A stretch of DNA of 64,000 bases, from positions 1,364,001 to 1,428,000 of the forward strand of contig CBDCAA010000008.1 of the NCBI GenBank assembly GCA_965213855.1, written 5' to 3'. The position numbers and the translations under genes are program-made. This document shows, piece by piece, positions 8,106 through 16,926 of the stretch (its first letter is position 1; every line of letters begins with the position of its first letter). The notes under the pieces were generated by a model that saw only the letters and a program-made list of their open reading frames with translations, did not search any database and had not been told where the DNA came from. This DNA comes from JBBROS01 sp965213855. GTDB taxonomy: Bacteria; Pseudomonadota; Alphaproteobacteria; Acetobacterales; Acetobacteraceae.

Positions 8106-9073
8106 CGCCCGAACAGGCCCGCCAGGGCCCGCTTGGCCCGGCCCGCAACCCCGCGCACGCTGCCGACCACCTCCCGTGCGGAGACGCCGGCCCGATGCCG
8201 CCACACGCCGCCGCTACCGCTCTCGCTGTCGCCGGCATCGACGCTGTTGGCCTCGAGCACGGGGCTCGCGTGCATCCAGTCCAGCAACAGCGTCACCGCG
8301 CGCCCGGACGTGTTCCGGAGCGTGTTGCCGCGCAGTTCCGCCCCGGCGCTCTCCGCCAGCACCGCAGCGTCGCGCGGCGCCGGATGGGGGCCGACGGCGA
8401 TCACGTTGTCCCGCATCACTAGCGTGCCGCCGGTCGCGATGACAGCGAAGCCGGCGCCCGGCTCCACCCCGGTCTCGATCTGGTTGCCCACCAGCTCGCT
8501 GCGCCCCGCCGCCGTGCTGATCTGGCCGCCGCGCACCCCTACGAAGCTCGACCGTTCCACCACCAGCCGGCCAATCCCGCCGACGAGCAGCGCCGTGCCC
8601 GGCCGGTCGCCTGCCACGCCGCCGCCTTCGAACCGGCACTCGCTGACGCGGACCGTCCCGGGCCCGTCGGCGCCGGCCAGCAGGCCGACCTGGTCGTTCA
8701 GGAAGCGCACCCGCTCCAGCACGAGGCCTTGCGCCTCCAGGCGCACCCCGGCGCCGTTCATGTCGCCCACGCGCGCCCGCGCCAGCACCAGGTCGCGCAC
8801 GGTCAGGTTGTCGGCCTGCGCGACCAGGATCGCCTTGCCCGCGCAGGTCGCATCCGTCAGGACGGAGCCGTCGCCGTCTCCTTGGATGGTTAAATTCTTC
8901 ACGCGGACGAAGGCGCATTCGAAGTAGGCGCCCACGCCGAGGTGGATCGTGTCGCCATCCTGCGCCTGGGCGACGGCCTGGGCGAACCGGTGCGCCTCGG
9001 GCGGCCCGGCCTCGATCGTGCGCCCGGCCGCCGGCACGGCCAGCACGGCCCAAGCCATCGCGAGCCGCAACAC
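8102..9073 (-). CDS. Secreted right-handed beta-helix protein (paralog 2)
   Basis: Repeats of about 20-25 residues with stacked hydrophobic positions and Asn ladders (NLTIQGDGDGS, LTVRDLVLARARVG, LVLERVRFLND) mark a right-handed parallel beta-helix, the fold of pectate lyases, polysaccharide lyases and C5-epimerases. The C-terminal 60 residues are Arg/Gly-rich and outside the helix. The best start is GTG 9073, 5 nt after the upstream stop, which yields a hydrophobic signal sequence ending near VPAAGR; an upstream ATG at 9109 would lack a good signal. It is clearly related to the upstream gene: both share Y-F-(E/D)-C-A, CAGK-(A/G)-ILV and NGAG. Confidence 0.72.
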   Translation of the reverse strand: MLRLAMAWAVLAVPAAGRTIEAGPPEAHRFAQAVAQAQDGDTIHLGVGAYFECAFVRVKNLTIQGDGDGSVLTDATCAGKAILVAQADNLTVRDLVLARARVGDMNGAGVRLEAQGLVLERVRFLNDQVGLLAGADGPGTVRVSECRFEGGGVAGDRPGTALLVGGIGRLVVERSSFVGVRGGQISTAAGRSELVGNQIETGVEPGAGFAVIATGGTLVMRDNVIAVGPHPAPRDAAVLAESAGAELRGNTLRNTSGRAVTLLLDWMHASPVLEANSVDAGDSESGSGGVWRHRAGVSAREVVGSVRGVAGRAKRALAGLFGR

Positions 9074-9077
9074 GGCG

Positions 9078-10022
9078 TCAGCCCCCGGCGACGACCTTGC
9101 CGTCGCCATCGAGCGGCTTCACGCTGCCGCTGATCTTGTTGCCGCGCAGGTTCGCCTCCGTCGCCGTCAGATTACGGACGAACACCGTCGTGAAATCGCC
9201 GTCGTTGCGCAGCGTGTTGTGCTCGACCGTGATCTCAGACGTCGGCTGTGTCACGCCTTCGGCGCCCAGCACGATGACCGAGCCGTGGTTCTCCGCCTGC
9301 GGCCCCTTCTCGATCGTGTTGTTCCGGGCCACCAGGGCGCCGCCGTTCGGCAGCTCGATCTCGTAGCTCGCCGTGCCGTCCGGCCCGTCCTGGATCGTGC
9401 AGCCGACCACCTCCAGGCGCGCGCCCCGCGACTTGATGTGATGCCCCTGCTTGGTGCCGGTGAAGGTCGTGTTCTCGATGTGCACCAGGCTCGCCCTGTC
9501 CACATACAGGCCATGGGCGCAGCCGCCAGAGTTGCCGCAATATCCGTTGCGGTCGAACGTGCTGCCGGTGATCGACAGCACGCCCGGCGTCGGCGGCGTC
9601 GACAGCATCCCATTCTGGTTGTTGACGAACAGCACGTGGTCGATCGTGAGGTTCGGCGCCTCGTTGCGGATGCCCGCCCCGTTGCCGTCTGGCACCCGGG
9701 CCCGCGTCAGCGTCATGTTGCGGATCGTGTCGTGGTCGCCATCGATCACCAGGATGCCTTTGCCGGCGCAGGCCTTGTCGGTCATCAGCACCTTGGCCGG
9801 GTCACCCACGCCCTGGATGATCAGGTTCGGCGTGTGCACCAGGGCGCAGTCGAAGTACTCCCCCGGCTGGATGCTGACCGTGTCGCCGGATTTCGCGGCC
9901 GCTATCGCGGCGGAGGGCAGCTTGAACTCCTTGTCTGCGCCGACGTCGAGCGTGCGAGCCTGGACGGCACCCGCCACGACGAGCCCGGCCAACGTGGCCA
10001 TAACCATGTGCATCTTGGCCAT
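9078..10022 (-). CDS. Secreted right-handed beta-helix protein (paralog 1)
   Basis: The 314-residue product has a signal peptide (about 1-23, ending AVQA) and about ten beta-helix coils with NLIIQGVGDPAKVL, DTIRNMTLTRARVPDGNGAG and LTIDHVLFVNNQNGML. A short Cys pair loop (GYCGNSGGCAHG) and a CAGKGILV segment suggest disulphide stabilisation in the periplasm. It may bind or modify a polysaccharide, but no complete lyase active site could be recognised. With its paralog and the glycosidase it forms a tight minus-strand unit. Confidence 0.75.
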   Translation of the reverse strand: MAKMHMVMATLAGLVVAGAVQARTLDVGADKEFKLPSAAIAAAKSGDTVSIQPGEYFDCALVHTPNLIIQGVGDPAKVLMTDKACAGKGILVIDGDHDTIRNMTLTRARVPDGNGAGIRNEAPNLTIDHVLFVNNQNGMLSTPPTPGVLSITGSTFDRNGYCGNSGGCAHGLYVDRASLVHIENTTFTGTKQGHHIKSRGARLEVVGCTIQDGPDGTASYEIELPNGGALVARNNTIEKGPQAENHGSVIVLGAEGVTQPTSEITVEHNTLRNDGDFTTVFVRNLTATEANLRGNKISGSVKPLDGDGKVVAGG

Positions 10023-10108
10023 CGCGGCCTCCTATCGATCTATCGCCGCTATAGCACCTTCGGCATCAACCGGTCAGTGCGGGAGCCGTTGCCCAATGCC
10101 GGGCTTTG

Positions 10109-10597
10109 TCAGGCAGCCAACCGCGTGCTCGGGATCAGCACGCACGACGTGATCAGCCAGCGGCCGTCGGGCGACTTCTCCAGCGAATACAGCGCCAGCA
10201 TCGGCACGCCATCCGGCCCGACCAGTTCGACCTCCTGCACCAGCTCCCCGTCGCGCAGCGCAAGTTCGCTGAACTCGGCCTGCCGCGGGCGATAGACGGA
10301 CGGGTAGCTGCGCCGGACCATGCCCATGAACACGTCCGCGCTCGGGAACAGGCGCTGGATCTTCGGTGCTGCGAACGCATAGGCTGCCGTCGCGTCATCA
10401 TGTTGGAAGGCGTTCAGCTGCCCTTGGATGACCTGGTGGATGGCCGCTTGATCGGCGGGCGTGAGGCCGGGCGGCAGTGCTTGGGGCGGCAGTGCTTGCG
10501 CCGGTATCGCCTGGGCTGCGGCGTCCTGGACCAGGACCCCCGGCAGGGCAGCCTGCCCGGCGAGCAGCAGGCAGGCAATGATGGCGCCGCGGGTCAT
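10109..10597 (-). CDS. DUF4864 exported protein
   Basis: From ATG 10597 the product has 162 residues with a signal peptide (about 1-28). A Pro/Ala/Gln repeat linker (AIPAQALPPQALPPGL) is followed by a compact domain: AAIHQVIQGQLNAFQHDDATAAYAFA, then QRLFPSADVFMGMVRRSYPSVY, YRPRQAEFSEL and GRWLITSCVL. This matches the DUF4864 family, an NTF2-like fold of unknown function. The ATG overlaps the opgH stop by 4 nt and GGGGAGGG precedes it, so it is co-expressed with opgH. Frames extending upstream of this ATG encode only Arg-rich shadow sequence. Confidence 0.8.
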   Translation of the reverse strand: MTRGAIIACLLLAGQAALPGVLVQDAAAQAIPAQALPPQALPPGLTPADQAAIHQVIQGQLNAFQHDDATAAYAFAAPKIQRLFPSADVFMGMVRRSYPSVYRPRQAEFSELALRDGELVQEVELVGPDGVPMLALYSLEKSPDGRWLITSCVLIPSTRLAA

Positions 10598-12477
10598 GCG
10601 CCCTCCCCGCCCGGTGCGACGCCTTGCGCGACCCCACGGGCAACCCACTGGATCACGCTTTCCGGCACGCCCTGCACTGCGGGACGCAGCGGGGTGGGCG
10701 GCGTCAGCAGCGCCCGCTGATAGGCGCGGACGATTGGCGGCGGCGACAACTCCTCCGGCGTCTGCAGCAGGCCGAGGCGCCGCGCCCGCTCACCCAGGCT
10801 GGTGCGGCTCGACAAGACCGTTACGGGCCATGTCGCCACCAGCCCGAGTGCGAGCGGCAACGTCCAGGGCCACACACTGGCAGGCAGCAGCGGCAGGCTC
10901 GACAGCCATGCGAGACCCAGCAGCACCGGCCCCCGCATCCGCAGCCAAGCCTCCGCCCCAGTCACGCCTCGGTCGTCGCGCGGCTGCGTCTCCCACCGGA
11001 CGGTTCGCCCGGCCAGCAGCTCAAGAACATACCGGCTGTACAACACGATCAGCAGCGCCGAAACCACGCAGGCTCCCAACTGCTCCAGGATCGCGCTGCC
11101 GATCAGCGCCAGCCGCCCACCGAACCGTCGGGACTCCTCGGCGTCCGCGAGGGCCACCAACAACGATGCGGCCTTGCCCGCATAAAGCAGCACGGCACCC
11201 AAAGCCACCAGGCCGGCCGCGGCCGGTCCGTGCGTCAGCAACGCCCGCGCGAACCCCCCGCCCAGCGCCGCGTCGATGGTCGCGAGCAGCAGGAACAGCA
11301 CGGCTGCCGGTGCCGCCAGGTAGTGAACGATCCCATAGGCCATGTGGAACCGCCCCACGGGGCGGAAGCCCGGCCGCCCGACCACGCCGCTGTGCTGCAG
11401 GTTGCCCTGGCACCACCGGCGCTCGCGCACTGCGAAGTCGACCATGTTCGCCGGCACCGCCTCGTAGCTTTCGACCACCTGCGGCAGCACCCACACATCC
11501 CACCCGGCCCCGCGCATCAGGCCCGCCTCGACCACGTCGTGGCACAGGATCTCTCCGCCCCAGGGCTCCCGTCCCGGCAACACAGGCAGGGTGCAGTGGG
11601 CCATGAATGGCGCGATCCGCACGATCGCATTGTGCCCCCAGTAGTTGCCGTCTGCCTGCTGCCAGAACGTCAGGCCCTCCACCAGCAGCGGCGTGTAGAG
11701 CCGCGCCGCGAACTGCTGCATCCGGCCAAACAGCGTCTCCCGCCCGACCGCATAGGGGACCGTCTGGATGATCCCGGCCTTGGGATTCGAATCCATCAGC
11801 CCGATCAGGGTCGCGACCGCGCTGCCGCTCATGAGGCTGTCGGCGTCGAGCACCAGCATATAGTCGTAAACCCTGCCGCGTACCGCGCAGAACTCGGCGA
11901 GGTTGCCCACCTTGCGCCCGGCATTGCTCGCCCGCCGGCGATAGTGCAGCCCGGGCCGGCCGGCACAGCGGCCCCTGACCGCCTCGAACGCGGCCAGTTC
12001 CTCGTCGGCCATTGCCGGGTCCTGCGTGTCCGACAGCACGAAGATGTCGACGCCATCGAGCCCGGCCTCGGTCACGCTGCGCGCCATCACCTCGATCGCC
12101 GCGAACACCGCCCGCGGGTCTTCCTTGTGGACCGGCATCAGGATCGCCGTCCGTGACAGGCCCGTGGGCTGGGCAGACACAACCAGGCGCCGGCGGCCGA
12201 GATGCAGCAGCACGCCCAGGATCGCCGGCATGCCGGTCAGCGCCATGTAGCCGAGGTTCAACGCCAACAAGGCCACCAGGGGCAGGCGCAGCAGGCTTGG
12301 GACGGAATGGGTCGCGAGCACGCCGAGCCAAGTACCACCCAGCGTCGCGGCGGTGATCGGCAACCAGAACGACAGCCGCCGCAGCCAGAGCCGCCGCGTC
12401 GCGGCCAGCGGGCAGACCACGGTGGAGAACTCGGCCGGGCCGAGGCGGAGAGAGCCAAGTGCGGTGTCGATCTTCAT
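10594..12477 (-). CDS. opgH: Periplasmic glucan glucosyltransferase OpgH (MdoH)
   Basis: OpgH is an inner-membrane GT2 enzyme that polymerises beta-1,2-linked glucose from UDP-glucose for osmoregulated periplasmic glucans. The 627-residue product has N-terminal membrane helices (about 38-95), then the GT domain with AILMPVHKEDP, DIFVLSDTQDP, the metal-binding DAD (211-213) and the processive RRWCQGN motif (353-359). Several more membrane helices follow (about 375-545). It lacks the long N-terminal region of the E. coli protein. No opgG homolog is adjacent; the neighbours are a DUF4864 protein, beta-helix proteins and a glycosidase. Confidence 0.93.
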   Translation of the reverse strand: MKIDTALGSLRLGPAEFSTVVCPLAATRRLWLRRLSFWLPITAATLGGTWLGVLATHSVPSLLRLPLVALLALNLGYMALTGMPAILGVLLHLGRRRLVVSAQPTGLSRTAILMPVHKEDPRAVFAAIEVMARSVTEAGLDGVDIFVLSDTQDPAMADEELAAFEAVRGRCAGRPGLHYRRRASNAGRKVGNLAEFCAVRGRVYDYMLVLDADSLMSGSAVATLIGLMDSNPKAGIIQTVPYAVGRETLFGRMQQFAARLYTPLLVEGLTFWQQADGNYWGHNAIVRIAPFMAHCTLPVLPGREPWGGEILCHDVVEAGLMRGAGWDVWVLPQVVESYEAVPANMVDFAVRERRWCQGNLQHSGVVGRPGFRPVGRFHMAYGIVHYLAAPAAVLFLLLATIDAALGGGFARALLTHGPAAAGLVALGAVLLYAGKAASLLVALADAEESRRFGGRLALIGSAILEQLGACVVSALLIVLYSRYVLELLAGRTVRWETQPRDDRGVTGAEAWLRMRGPVLLGLAWLSSLPLLPASVWPWTLPLALGLVATWPVTVLSSRTSLGERARRLGLLQTPEELSPPPIVRAYQRALLTPPTPLRPAVQGVPESVIQWVARGVAQGVAPGGEGA

Positions 12478-12513
12478 TGCCGGACGGGCCGTTTCATCAA
12501 GAGGGCTGCAGCA

Positions 12514-12525
12514 AGGTTTAAACCT
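12514..12525. promoter_or_regulatory. 12-bp perfect palindrome upstream of opgH
   Basis: AGGTTTAAACCT is a perfect dyad lying 37-48 nt upstream of the opgH start in a locally AT-rich patch. Its position fits an operator or promoter element for opgH. No matching second copy was found nearby, so the regulator and function are unknown. Confidence 0.3.
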
Positions 12526-12556
12526 CTAAATGCGGCGGCCTCATGGCCTGCCTGAG

Positions 12557-13312
12557 TTACTCCTGCGGCAGCGGCACGGATCCGAGGAAACGCTCCGCCG
12601 CAACTCCCCGACCCTCCTCCAGGGCGAACGCACGCAGCGCCGACCCTGCAGTCTCGACTCCGCCAAACTGGAAGCCCACCTGGCTCTCATAGGCGCACGC
12701 CGCCGCGACCTTACGCTCGACGCTGCGCCCAATGCCGACGATCGCCTGGCTCAGCCCTGTCCCTGTTACGTTTGGCAACGCACCTGGGTTGCGTAGCGCG
12801 TAGGGTGTGTCGCGATAGAAGGCAAGGGCCGGCGGCGGCGCAACGGGCCCGATCGCCCGGATCATCTGCCGGTGGTCGACATGATCGCCCAGGCCTTGGG
12901 GACCGAGGATCAGCGCCGGTGCGATCTCGCCGACGAGGTCCGCGATGATGCTGGACAGTGCGCGCCAGACATCGTCCCCGTCGAGCGGCGGGCCGAACAG
13001 CGCCGGGGCGGAGCCATAACCCCGATGCGGCGCCTCCGGCAGGTCGAGCCACCGCAGGTCGGCGACACCCAGGATGTCCGCAGCCACCCGATCCTCCTCC
13101 CGCCGCAGCGCCATGTAATCGATCTCGGGCGCCAACCCTTTGTCGAGCTGGCATGCCAGCGCGAACCCCTCGGCAGGAACCACGCTGCGTGTGAAGGCGG
13201 TCGCCAGGCACACGCGCCAGCCCGCATCGGCCAGCAGCGCCATCGTCCCGCCACACGAAAACGCCGCATCGTCCAGGTGCGGCGACAGCACGAGCACGGC
13301 CTGCTGTGTCAC
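12557..13312 (-). CDS. PIG-L/LmbE-family N-acetylglucosamine deacetylase
   Basis: Starting at GTG 13312, 10 nt past the GT4 stop, the 251-residue product opens with LVLSPHLDDAAFSCGG. That is the PIG-L zinc motif (HPDD-like, here HLDD), and the second zinc motif HVDH lies in GLGDHVDHRQM. PIG-L enzymes remove the acetyl group from GlcNAc conjugates; MshB (mycothiol) and BshB (bacillithiol) are known examples. It is the last gene of the nine-gene inositol/YcaO operon. With the adjacent GT4 and the inositol-phosphate synthase it repeats the first steps of mycothiol-type assembly. Confidence 0.85.
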   Translation of the reverse strand: MTQQAVLVLSPHLDDAAFSCGGTMALLADAGWRVCLATAFTRSVVPAEGFALACQLDKGLAPEIDYMALRREEDRVAADILGVADLRWLDLPEAPHRGYGSAPALFGPPLDGDDVWRALSSIIADLVGEIAPALILGPQGLGDHVDHRQMIRAIGPVAPPPALAFYRDTPYALRNPGALPNVTGTGLSQAIVGIGRSVERKVAAACAYESQVGFQFGGVETAGSALRAFALEEGRGVAAERFLGSVPLPQE

Positions 13313-13322
13313 GGTCCGACGA

Positions 13323-14531
13323 TCACAGCAGATGAGGGTCCGTGCGGAACCGGCATGGCACCACAGGCAGGGCCGGGTCCACGGCGCTTGGCGCCTCGCC
13401 GGCGACACGGGCATAGACGTCCATGATCTGCCGGCCCACCTTCGCCCAGGAATAAACGTCCCGGCATTCGGCCAGGGCGGCGTCGGCAAGCCGGGTCCGC
13501 AACTCGCCGTCGTGCAGCACGCGACGCAGGGCCGCGGCCAAGCCGGCACGGTCGCCGGGTTCGGTCAGCAACCCGTTCTCGCCGTCCCGGATGCAGTCCA
13601 CCACGCCGACCGAGCGGCACGACACGACCGCCATCCGGCTCGCCATCGCCTCCAGGATCGTGTTGCTGAACCCCTCCGCATACGTCGGCGACACGAAGGT
13701 CGCGGCGCGGCGATAGATGGTCGGCACGTCCTCGTAGTCGATGTAGCCGGTCATCTCGACCCGGTCCTGCAACCCCAAGGAACCGATCGTCGCCGCCGTC
13801 TCGTCGAAGGTCGGGCCGATGCCCGAGATCAGCAGGCGGTAGCGCACCCCCTCGTCCCGCAGCTGCCGTGCCGCCTCCAGCAGATCCAGCACGCCCTTCC
13901 GCGCATCGACCCGGCCGTGGTACAGCAGCGTCGCGCCATCGGCCGGCTCGCCCGGCGCGAACCGCGCCGTGTCCACCGCGCCCGGCACGATCGTGAAACG
14001 CGACGGCTTGGTGCCCAGCCGCCCAACCACCTCGTCGCGGAAGCTGTCGCACCCGATCAGCACGGCGTTGGCGTGATCGAGAACGCGGATCATCGCAACC
14101 CGGTGCGTCTCGCAGCACTCGCCCACCCAGTGGCCGTCGCCGCCCTGGATGCTGACCACGTTCGGCACCCCCGTCTGCTGCGAAGCGAGCAGCGCCGCCC
14201 AGCCGCAGGGATAGCCGTACTGCGCGTGGATGACGTCGAACGGCTGCCTTGCATGCTCCTGAACGATCGTGCCCACCAGCGCATCGACGTCGCGCTCGAA
14301 GTCGCCCCCCTCCTGCTCGCCGAGCTGCTCCAGCCCGATGACCCGCACCCCCGGCACCGCCGGCGGCGGCCCGCCGCCATAGACCCGCTTGCCGAAATCG
14401 TCCCCGCGATACTGGCTGATCATCGTCACGTCATGCCCGGCCGCCACCAGCTCCCGCAGCAGGTTCAGCGCATACACGCTCATCCCCGAAATAGCCGGAA
14501 AGAACCGCCGTGAAACGAAACAGATCCGCAC
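13323..14531 (-). CDS. GT4-family glycosyltransferase (operon copy)
   Basis: The 402-residue product has the two Rossmann domains of GT-B enzymes. The N domain has RICFVSRRFFPAISGMSVY and FDVIHAQYGYPCGWAA. The C domain has LLYHGRVDARKGVLDLLEA and the GT4 nucleotide-sugar motif with SPTYAEGFSNTILEAMA and GENGLLTEPGD. I choose GTG 14531 as start because it gives VRICFVSRR directly; longer frames translate a palindromic repeat. MshA and BshA are GT4 enzymes that act on inositol phosphate or malate, which fits this operon, but acceptor specificity cannot be read from the sequence. Confidence 0.85.
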   Translation of the reverse strand: MRICFVSRRFFPAISGMSVYALNLLRELVAAGHDVTMISQYRGDDFGKRVYGGGPPPAVPGVRVIGLEQLGEQEGGDFERDVDALVGTIVQEHARQPFDVIHAQYGYPCGWAALLASQQTGVPNVVSIQGGDGHWVGECCETHRVAMIRVLDHANAVLIGCDSFRDEVVGRLGTKPSRFTIVPGAVDTARFAPGEPADGATLLYHGRVDARKGVLDLLEAARQLRDEGVRYRLLISGIGPTFDETAATIGSLGLQDRVEMTGYIDYEDVPTIYRRAATFVSPTYAEGFSNTILEAMASRMAVVSCRSVGVVDCIRDGENGLLTEPGDRAGLAAALRRVLHDGELRTRLADAALAECRDVYSWAKVGRQIMDVYARVAGEAPSAVDPALPVVPCRFRTDPHLL

Positions 14532-14532
14532 T

Positions 14533-15414
14533 TTAGCTCCCTCTCCCTCCGGGAGAGGGTTGGGGTGAGGGCCGCGACGCCAGCGCCGCACCCCCGCCTC
14601 GCAACAGCTCCCGCAGATAACGCAAACTCCCCGGCACCATCACATCCGCCCGATGGCTCTCCCGGCTCAACTCCACGCAAACCAGCCGGCCGAACCCGAT
14701 CTCCTCCAGCGCCGACAGGACCGACGGCACGTCCATGTCGCCCTCCCCGAACGGCAGATGGACGTGCACGCCCCGCTTCATGTCCTCGATCGACACCGTC
14801 CCCAGATCGTCCGCGAAACGCCGCACCGCCTCCGCCGGGTCCCGCTCCCCGGTCACGAGGCAATGCCCCGTATCCAAGGCCAGCTTTAGCCCGACGATGC
14901 CGAGCGCCGCCCAGTCGTCGGCCGTCTCGATCAGCATGCCCGGTTCCGGCTCGAGCGCTGCGACGGTCCCCAACTGCTCCGCCCGCCGCGCCACCTCGGC
15001 CGCACCTGCCCGAAGCCAGTCCTGCGCCACGTCCCGGCTCACGCCCGGTTTCGGCACGCCGGCCCAGAACGACATCGCATCCGCCCCTGTCTCGGCCGCC
15101 ACCTCCAACGCCCGCGAGAGGAACTCGATCCGCCGTGCCCGGCCCTCCGCCTCGGCCGTCACCAAGGTCGGCTCATGCTTGGCCCGCGGGTCGAGCAGGA
15201 ATCGCGCGCCCGTCTCCACCACGCACCCCAGCCCCAACTGCCGCAACCGCGCGGCGACCCGGCGCCGCTCGCCCGGGAAGTCTGGCCCGAACGGGTCGAG
15301 GTGATGGATGTCCAAGGTCAACGCGACCCCGTCATACCCCGCATCGGCGATCAGCCCGAGCGCGTCATCCAGCCGATGGTTTACCGCCCCGTTCGTATTG
15401 TACGCGAACCTCAC
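14533..15414 (-). CDS. Xylose isomerase-like TIM-barrel protein (AP endonuclease 2 superfamily)
   Basis: GTG 15414 overlaps the ycaO stop (GTGA) and begins RFAYNTNGAVNHRLDDALGL. The 293 residues contain the barrel metal ligands expected for sugar-phosphate isomerases/epimerases: ALEPEPGMLIE (Glu), LALDTGHCLV (Asp, His), SIEDMKRGVHVHLPFGEGDMD (Asp, His, Glu) and VCVELSRESHRAD (Glu). Related proteins include inosose isomerases and dehydratases (IolE/IolI-type) and EboE. Next to an inositol-phosphate synthase and a Gfo/Idh/MocA enzyme, an inosose or keto-sugar substrate is plausible. The last 10 or so residues are encoded by a palindromic repeat and probably are not ancestral. Confidence 0.8.
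   Translation of the reverse strand: MRFAYNTNGAVNHRLDDALGLIADAGYDGVALTLDIHHLDPFGPDFPGERRRVAARLRQLGLGCVVETGARFLLDPRAKHEPTLVTAEAEGRARRIEFLSRALEVAAETGADAMSFWAGVPKPGVSRDVAQDWLRAGAAEVARRAEQLGTVAALEPEPGMLIETADDWAALGIVGLKLALDTGHCLVTGERDPAEAVRRFADDLGTVSIEDMKRGVHVHLPFGEGDMDVPSVLSALEEIGFGRLVCVELSRESHRADVMVPGSLRYLRELLRGGGAALASRPSPQPSPGGRGS
14537..14573. repeat. Palindromic repeat copy 1
   Basis: A CTCCCTCTCCCTC / GGGAGAGGG inverted core is followed by TTGGGGTGAGGG. This type of element is dispersed in many GC-rich proteobacteria. Here it forms the 3' end of the TIM-barrel gene and lies just upstream of the GT4 start, giving the C-terminal tail PSPQPSPGGRGS. Confidence 0.75.
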
Positions 15415-16925
15415 GCCGCAACCCGCTGCCGTTGCATGCCAATCGGCGCGCTGTGCACCTCCGGCTCGCGATACAGCGGATAGAGGCCGCCCACGATCCG
15501 GTCCACCGCCGCCACGTCCAGCCAGGGCGGCGCCGCGAACGTCGCCGCCTGCTCCGCCGGCAACCGCACCGGAGCCGCACCCATCGGCGGTGTGCCGAAG
15601 CCTACCAGCGGACTGCCCCGCTCCATCAGTTTCCGCACCCCGCGCGCCCCGATCCGGTGATAGCTCATCGTCTCCACCTCGAGGCCCGGCACGAACGCCT
15701 TGACGACATGCACTCCTGGCGCATGGGCCGGCGACCAATCGAAATAAAAGATGTCCATCCCTTGAACCGCGAACCGCCGCGCCAGCTCCTCGACCAGCCC
15801 GGTCCCCGCCAGCGGCCCATCCCAGGTCGGCAGGTCCGCGAACGCCTGCGTGCTCCGCCGGCTCAGCACCGTGTCCGCCAGCATATCCTTCAGCGTCGCC
15901 TGGTCCTTGCCCAGCCACGCCACCATCTCGCGCAAGGCCCGGCTCTCCTCGCCGTCCAGCGTGTGATAGGCCCGGAACCGGTCCAGGTAGCCCGGCGGCG
16001 CCACTCCCTCGATCGCTGCAAGCGGCGCATGGCTGAACACCTTGCGCATCCGCGCCGCCGCGAACTCGAACACCGCCTTCCGCAGCGCATGCTCGCGGTC
16101 CAGCGACGCCGCTTCCCCGCAGGCCGTCACCATTATCGGGAACGCGGCCGGCACCCCGTACCGCTCGGCGCCCACGCAATAGACGTTTGCGGTCCCGAAC
16201 TCCGTGCTCGCGAATTTCGGGATCACCTCGATCCCCAGCGCCCCCAACCGCTCCAGCAGCGCGCGCGTCCGCGGGTCCGCCGGCCCGTCGCCAAGGTCCA
16301 GCGCGATCCCTCGGTCCATCGCCCGGAACCCGAGCCCGTTGCCGTCCCGCTGCAGCAGCTCGCACAGCCCGTGCCCGATCGCGAAATCCAGCGTCGGCCC
16401 GGCTCCCAGCCCGTTCGTGATCGGCGTCGTGAAAGGCACGTAGCCCGGCGACAGGTCGCCCACCGAGCACGCCGCGATGTCGATCGGCATCCACACGGTC
16501 TCGCCCGACGGCCAGCGCCGGGCCGGCACCCACTCCAGCACCGTCTCGTGGTCGACCGCGCTGCCGGCCGGCAAGCACAGCGCGAGCGGATCGGCCACAT
16601 ACCGCGGTCCCAACTGCCCACGCAGCGCCGCATAAGTCGCGGTCCTCCGCTCCATGCGATGGATTTCGACCGCCGAATGCACCGCCTCCGCCAACTCGCC
16701 GGTCGTCCCGATGATGGCGCCCGCATCGTCGACGCCATAGCCGACGCCATGCGGCGCCACCCCGTGCCACCGCGTCCCGTCCCGGTTCAGGAAAATCGCG
16801 TTCCAGCAACTCACCCCGGTCCGGTCCAGCGACCCGAGCGGGAACAACTCCACCCGCCCCTCCGGCATCGACTCGACATACGCAACCGCCGCATCCGGCA
16901 TGTCAGCAGGCAGGACGTGCGTCAC
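15411..16925 (-). CDS. YcaO-family ATP-dependent enzyme, stand-alone
   Basis: The 504-residue protein has the YcaO fold. GVGYGVDDAGAIIGTTGELAEAVHSAVEIHRMER lies near the N terminus (residues about 60-95). The core follows with TNGLGAGPTLDFAIGHGLCE and LLQRDGN, matching the YcaO helix that bears ATP/Mg ligands, and REHALRKAVFEFAAARMRKVF matches a later helix. YcaO enzymes use ATP to activate amide carbonyls, forming azolines, thioamides or amidines. There is no fused ocin-ThiF/E1 domain, no TfuA partner, no C-terminal PxPxP tail and no candidate precursor peptide in the operon gaps. The substrate may therefore be a small molecule. The stop overlaps the TIM-barrel start. Confidence 0.85.
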   Translation of the reverse strand: MTHVLPADMPDAAVAYVESMPEGRVELFPLGSLDRTGVSCWNAIFLNRDGTRWHGVAPHGVGYGVDDAGAIIGTTGELAEAVHSAVEIHRMERRTATYAALRGQLGPRYVADPLALCLPAGSAVDHETVLEWVPARRWPSGETVWMPIDIAACSVGDLSPGYVPFTTPITNGLGAGPTLDFAIGHGLCELLQRDGNGLGFRAMDRGIALDLGDGPADPRTRALLERLGALGIEVIPKFASTEFGTANVYCVGAERYGVPAAFPIMVTACGEAASLDREHALRKAVFEFAAARMRKVFSHAPLAAIEGVAPPGYLDRFRAYHTLDGEESRALREMVAWLGKDQATLKDMLADTVLSRRSTQAFADLPTWDGPLAGTGLVEELARRFAVQGMDIFYFDWSPAHAPGVHVVKAFVPGLEVETMSYHRIGARGVRKLMERGSPLVGFGTPPMGAAPVRLPAEQAATFAAPPWLDVAAVDRIVGGLYPLYREPEVHSAPIGMQRQRVAA

Positions 16926-16926
16926 C

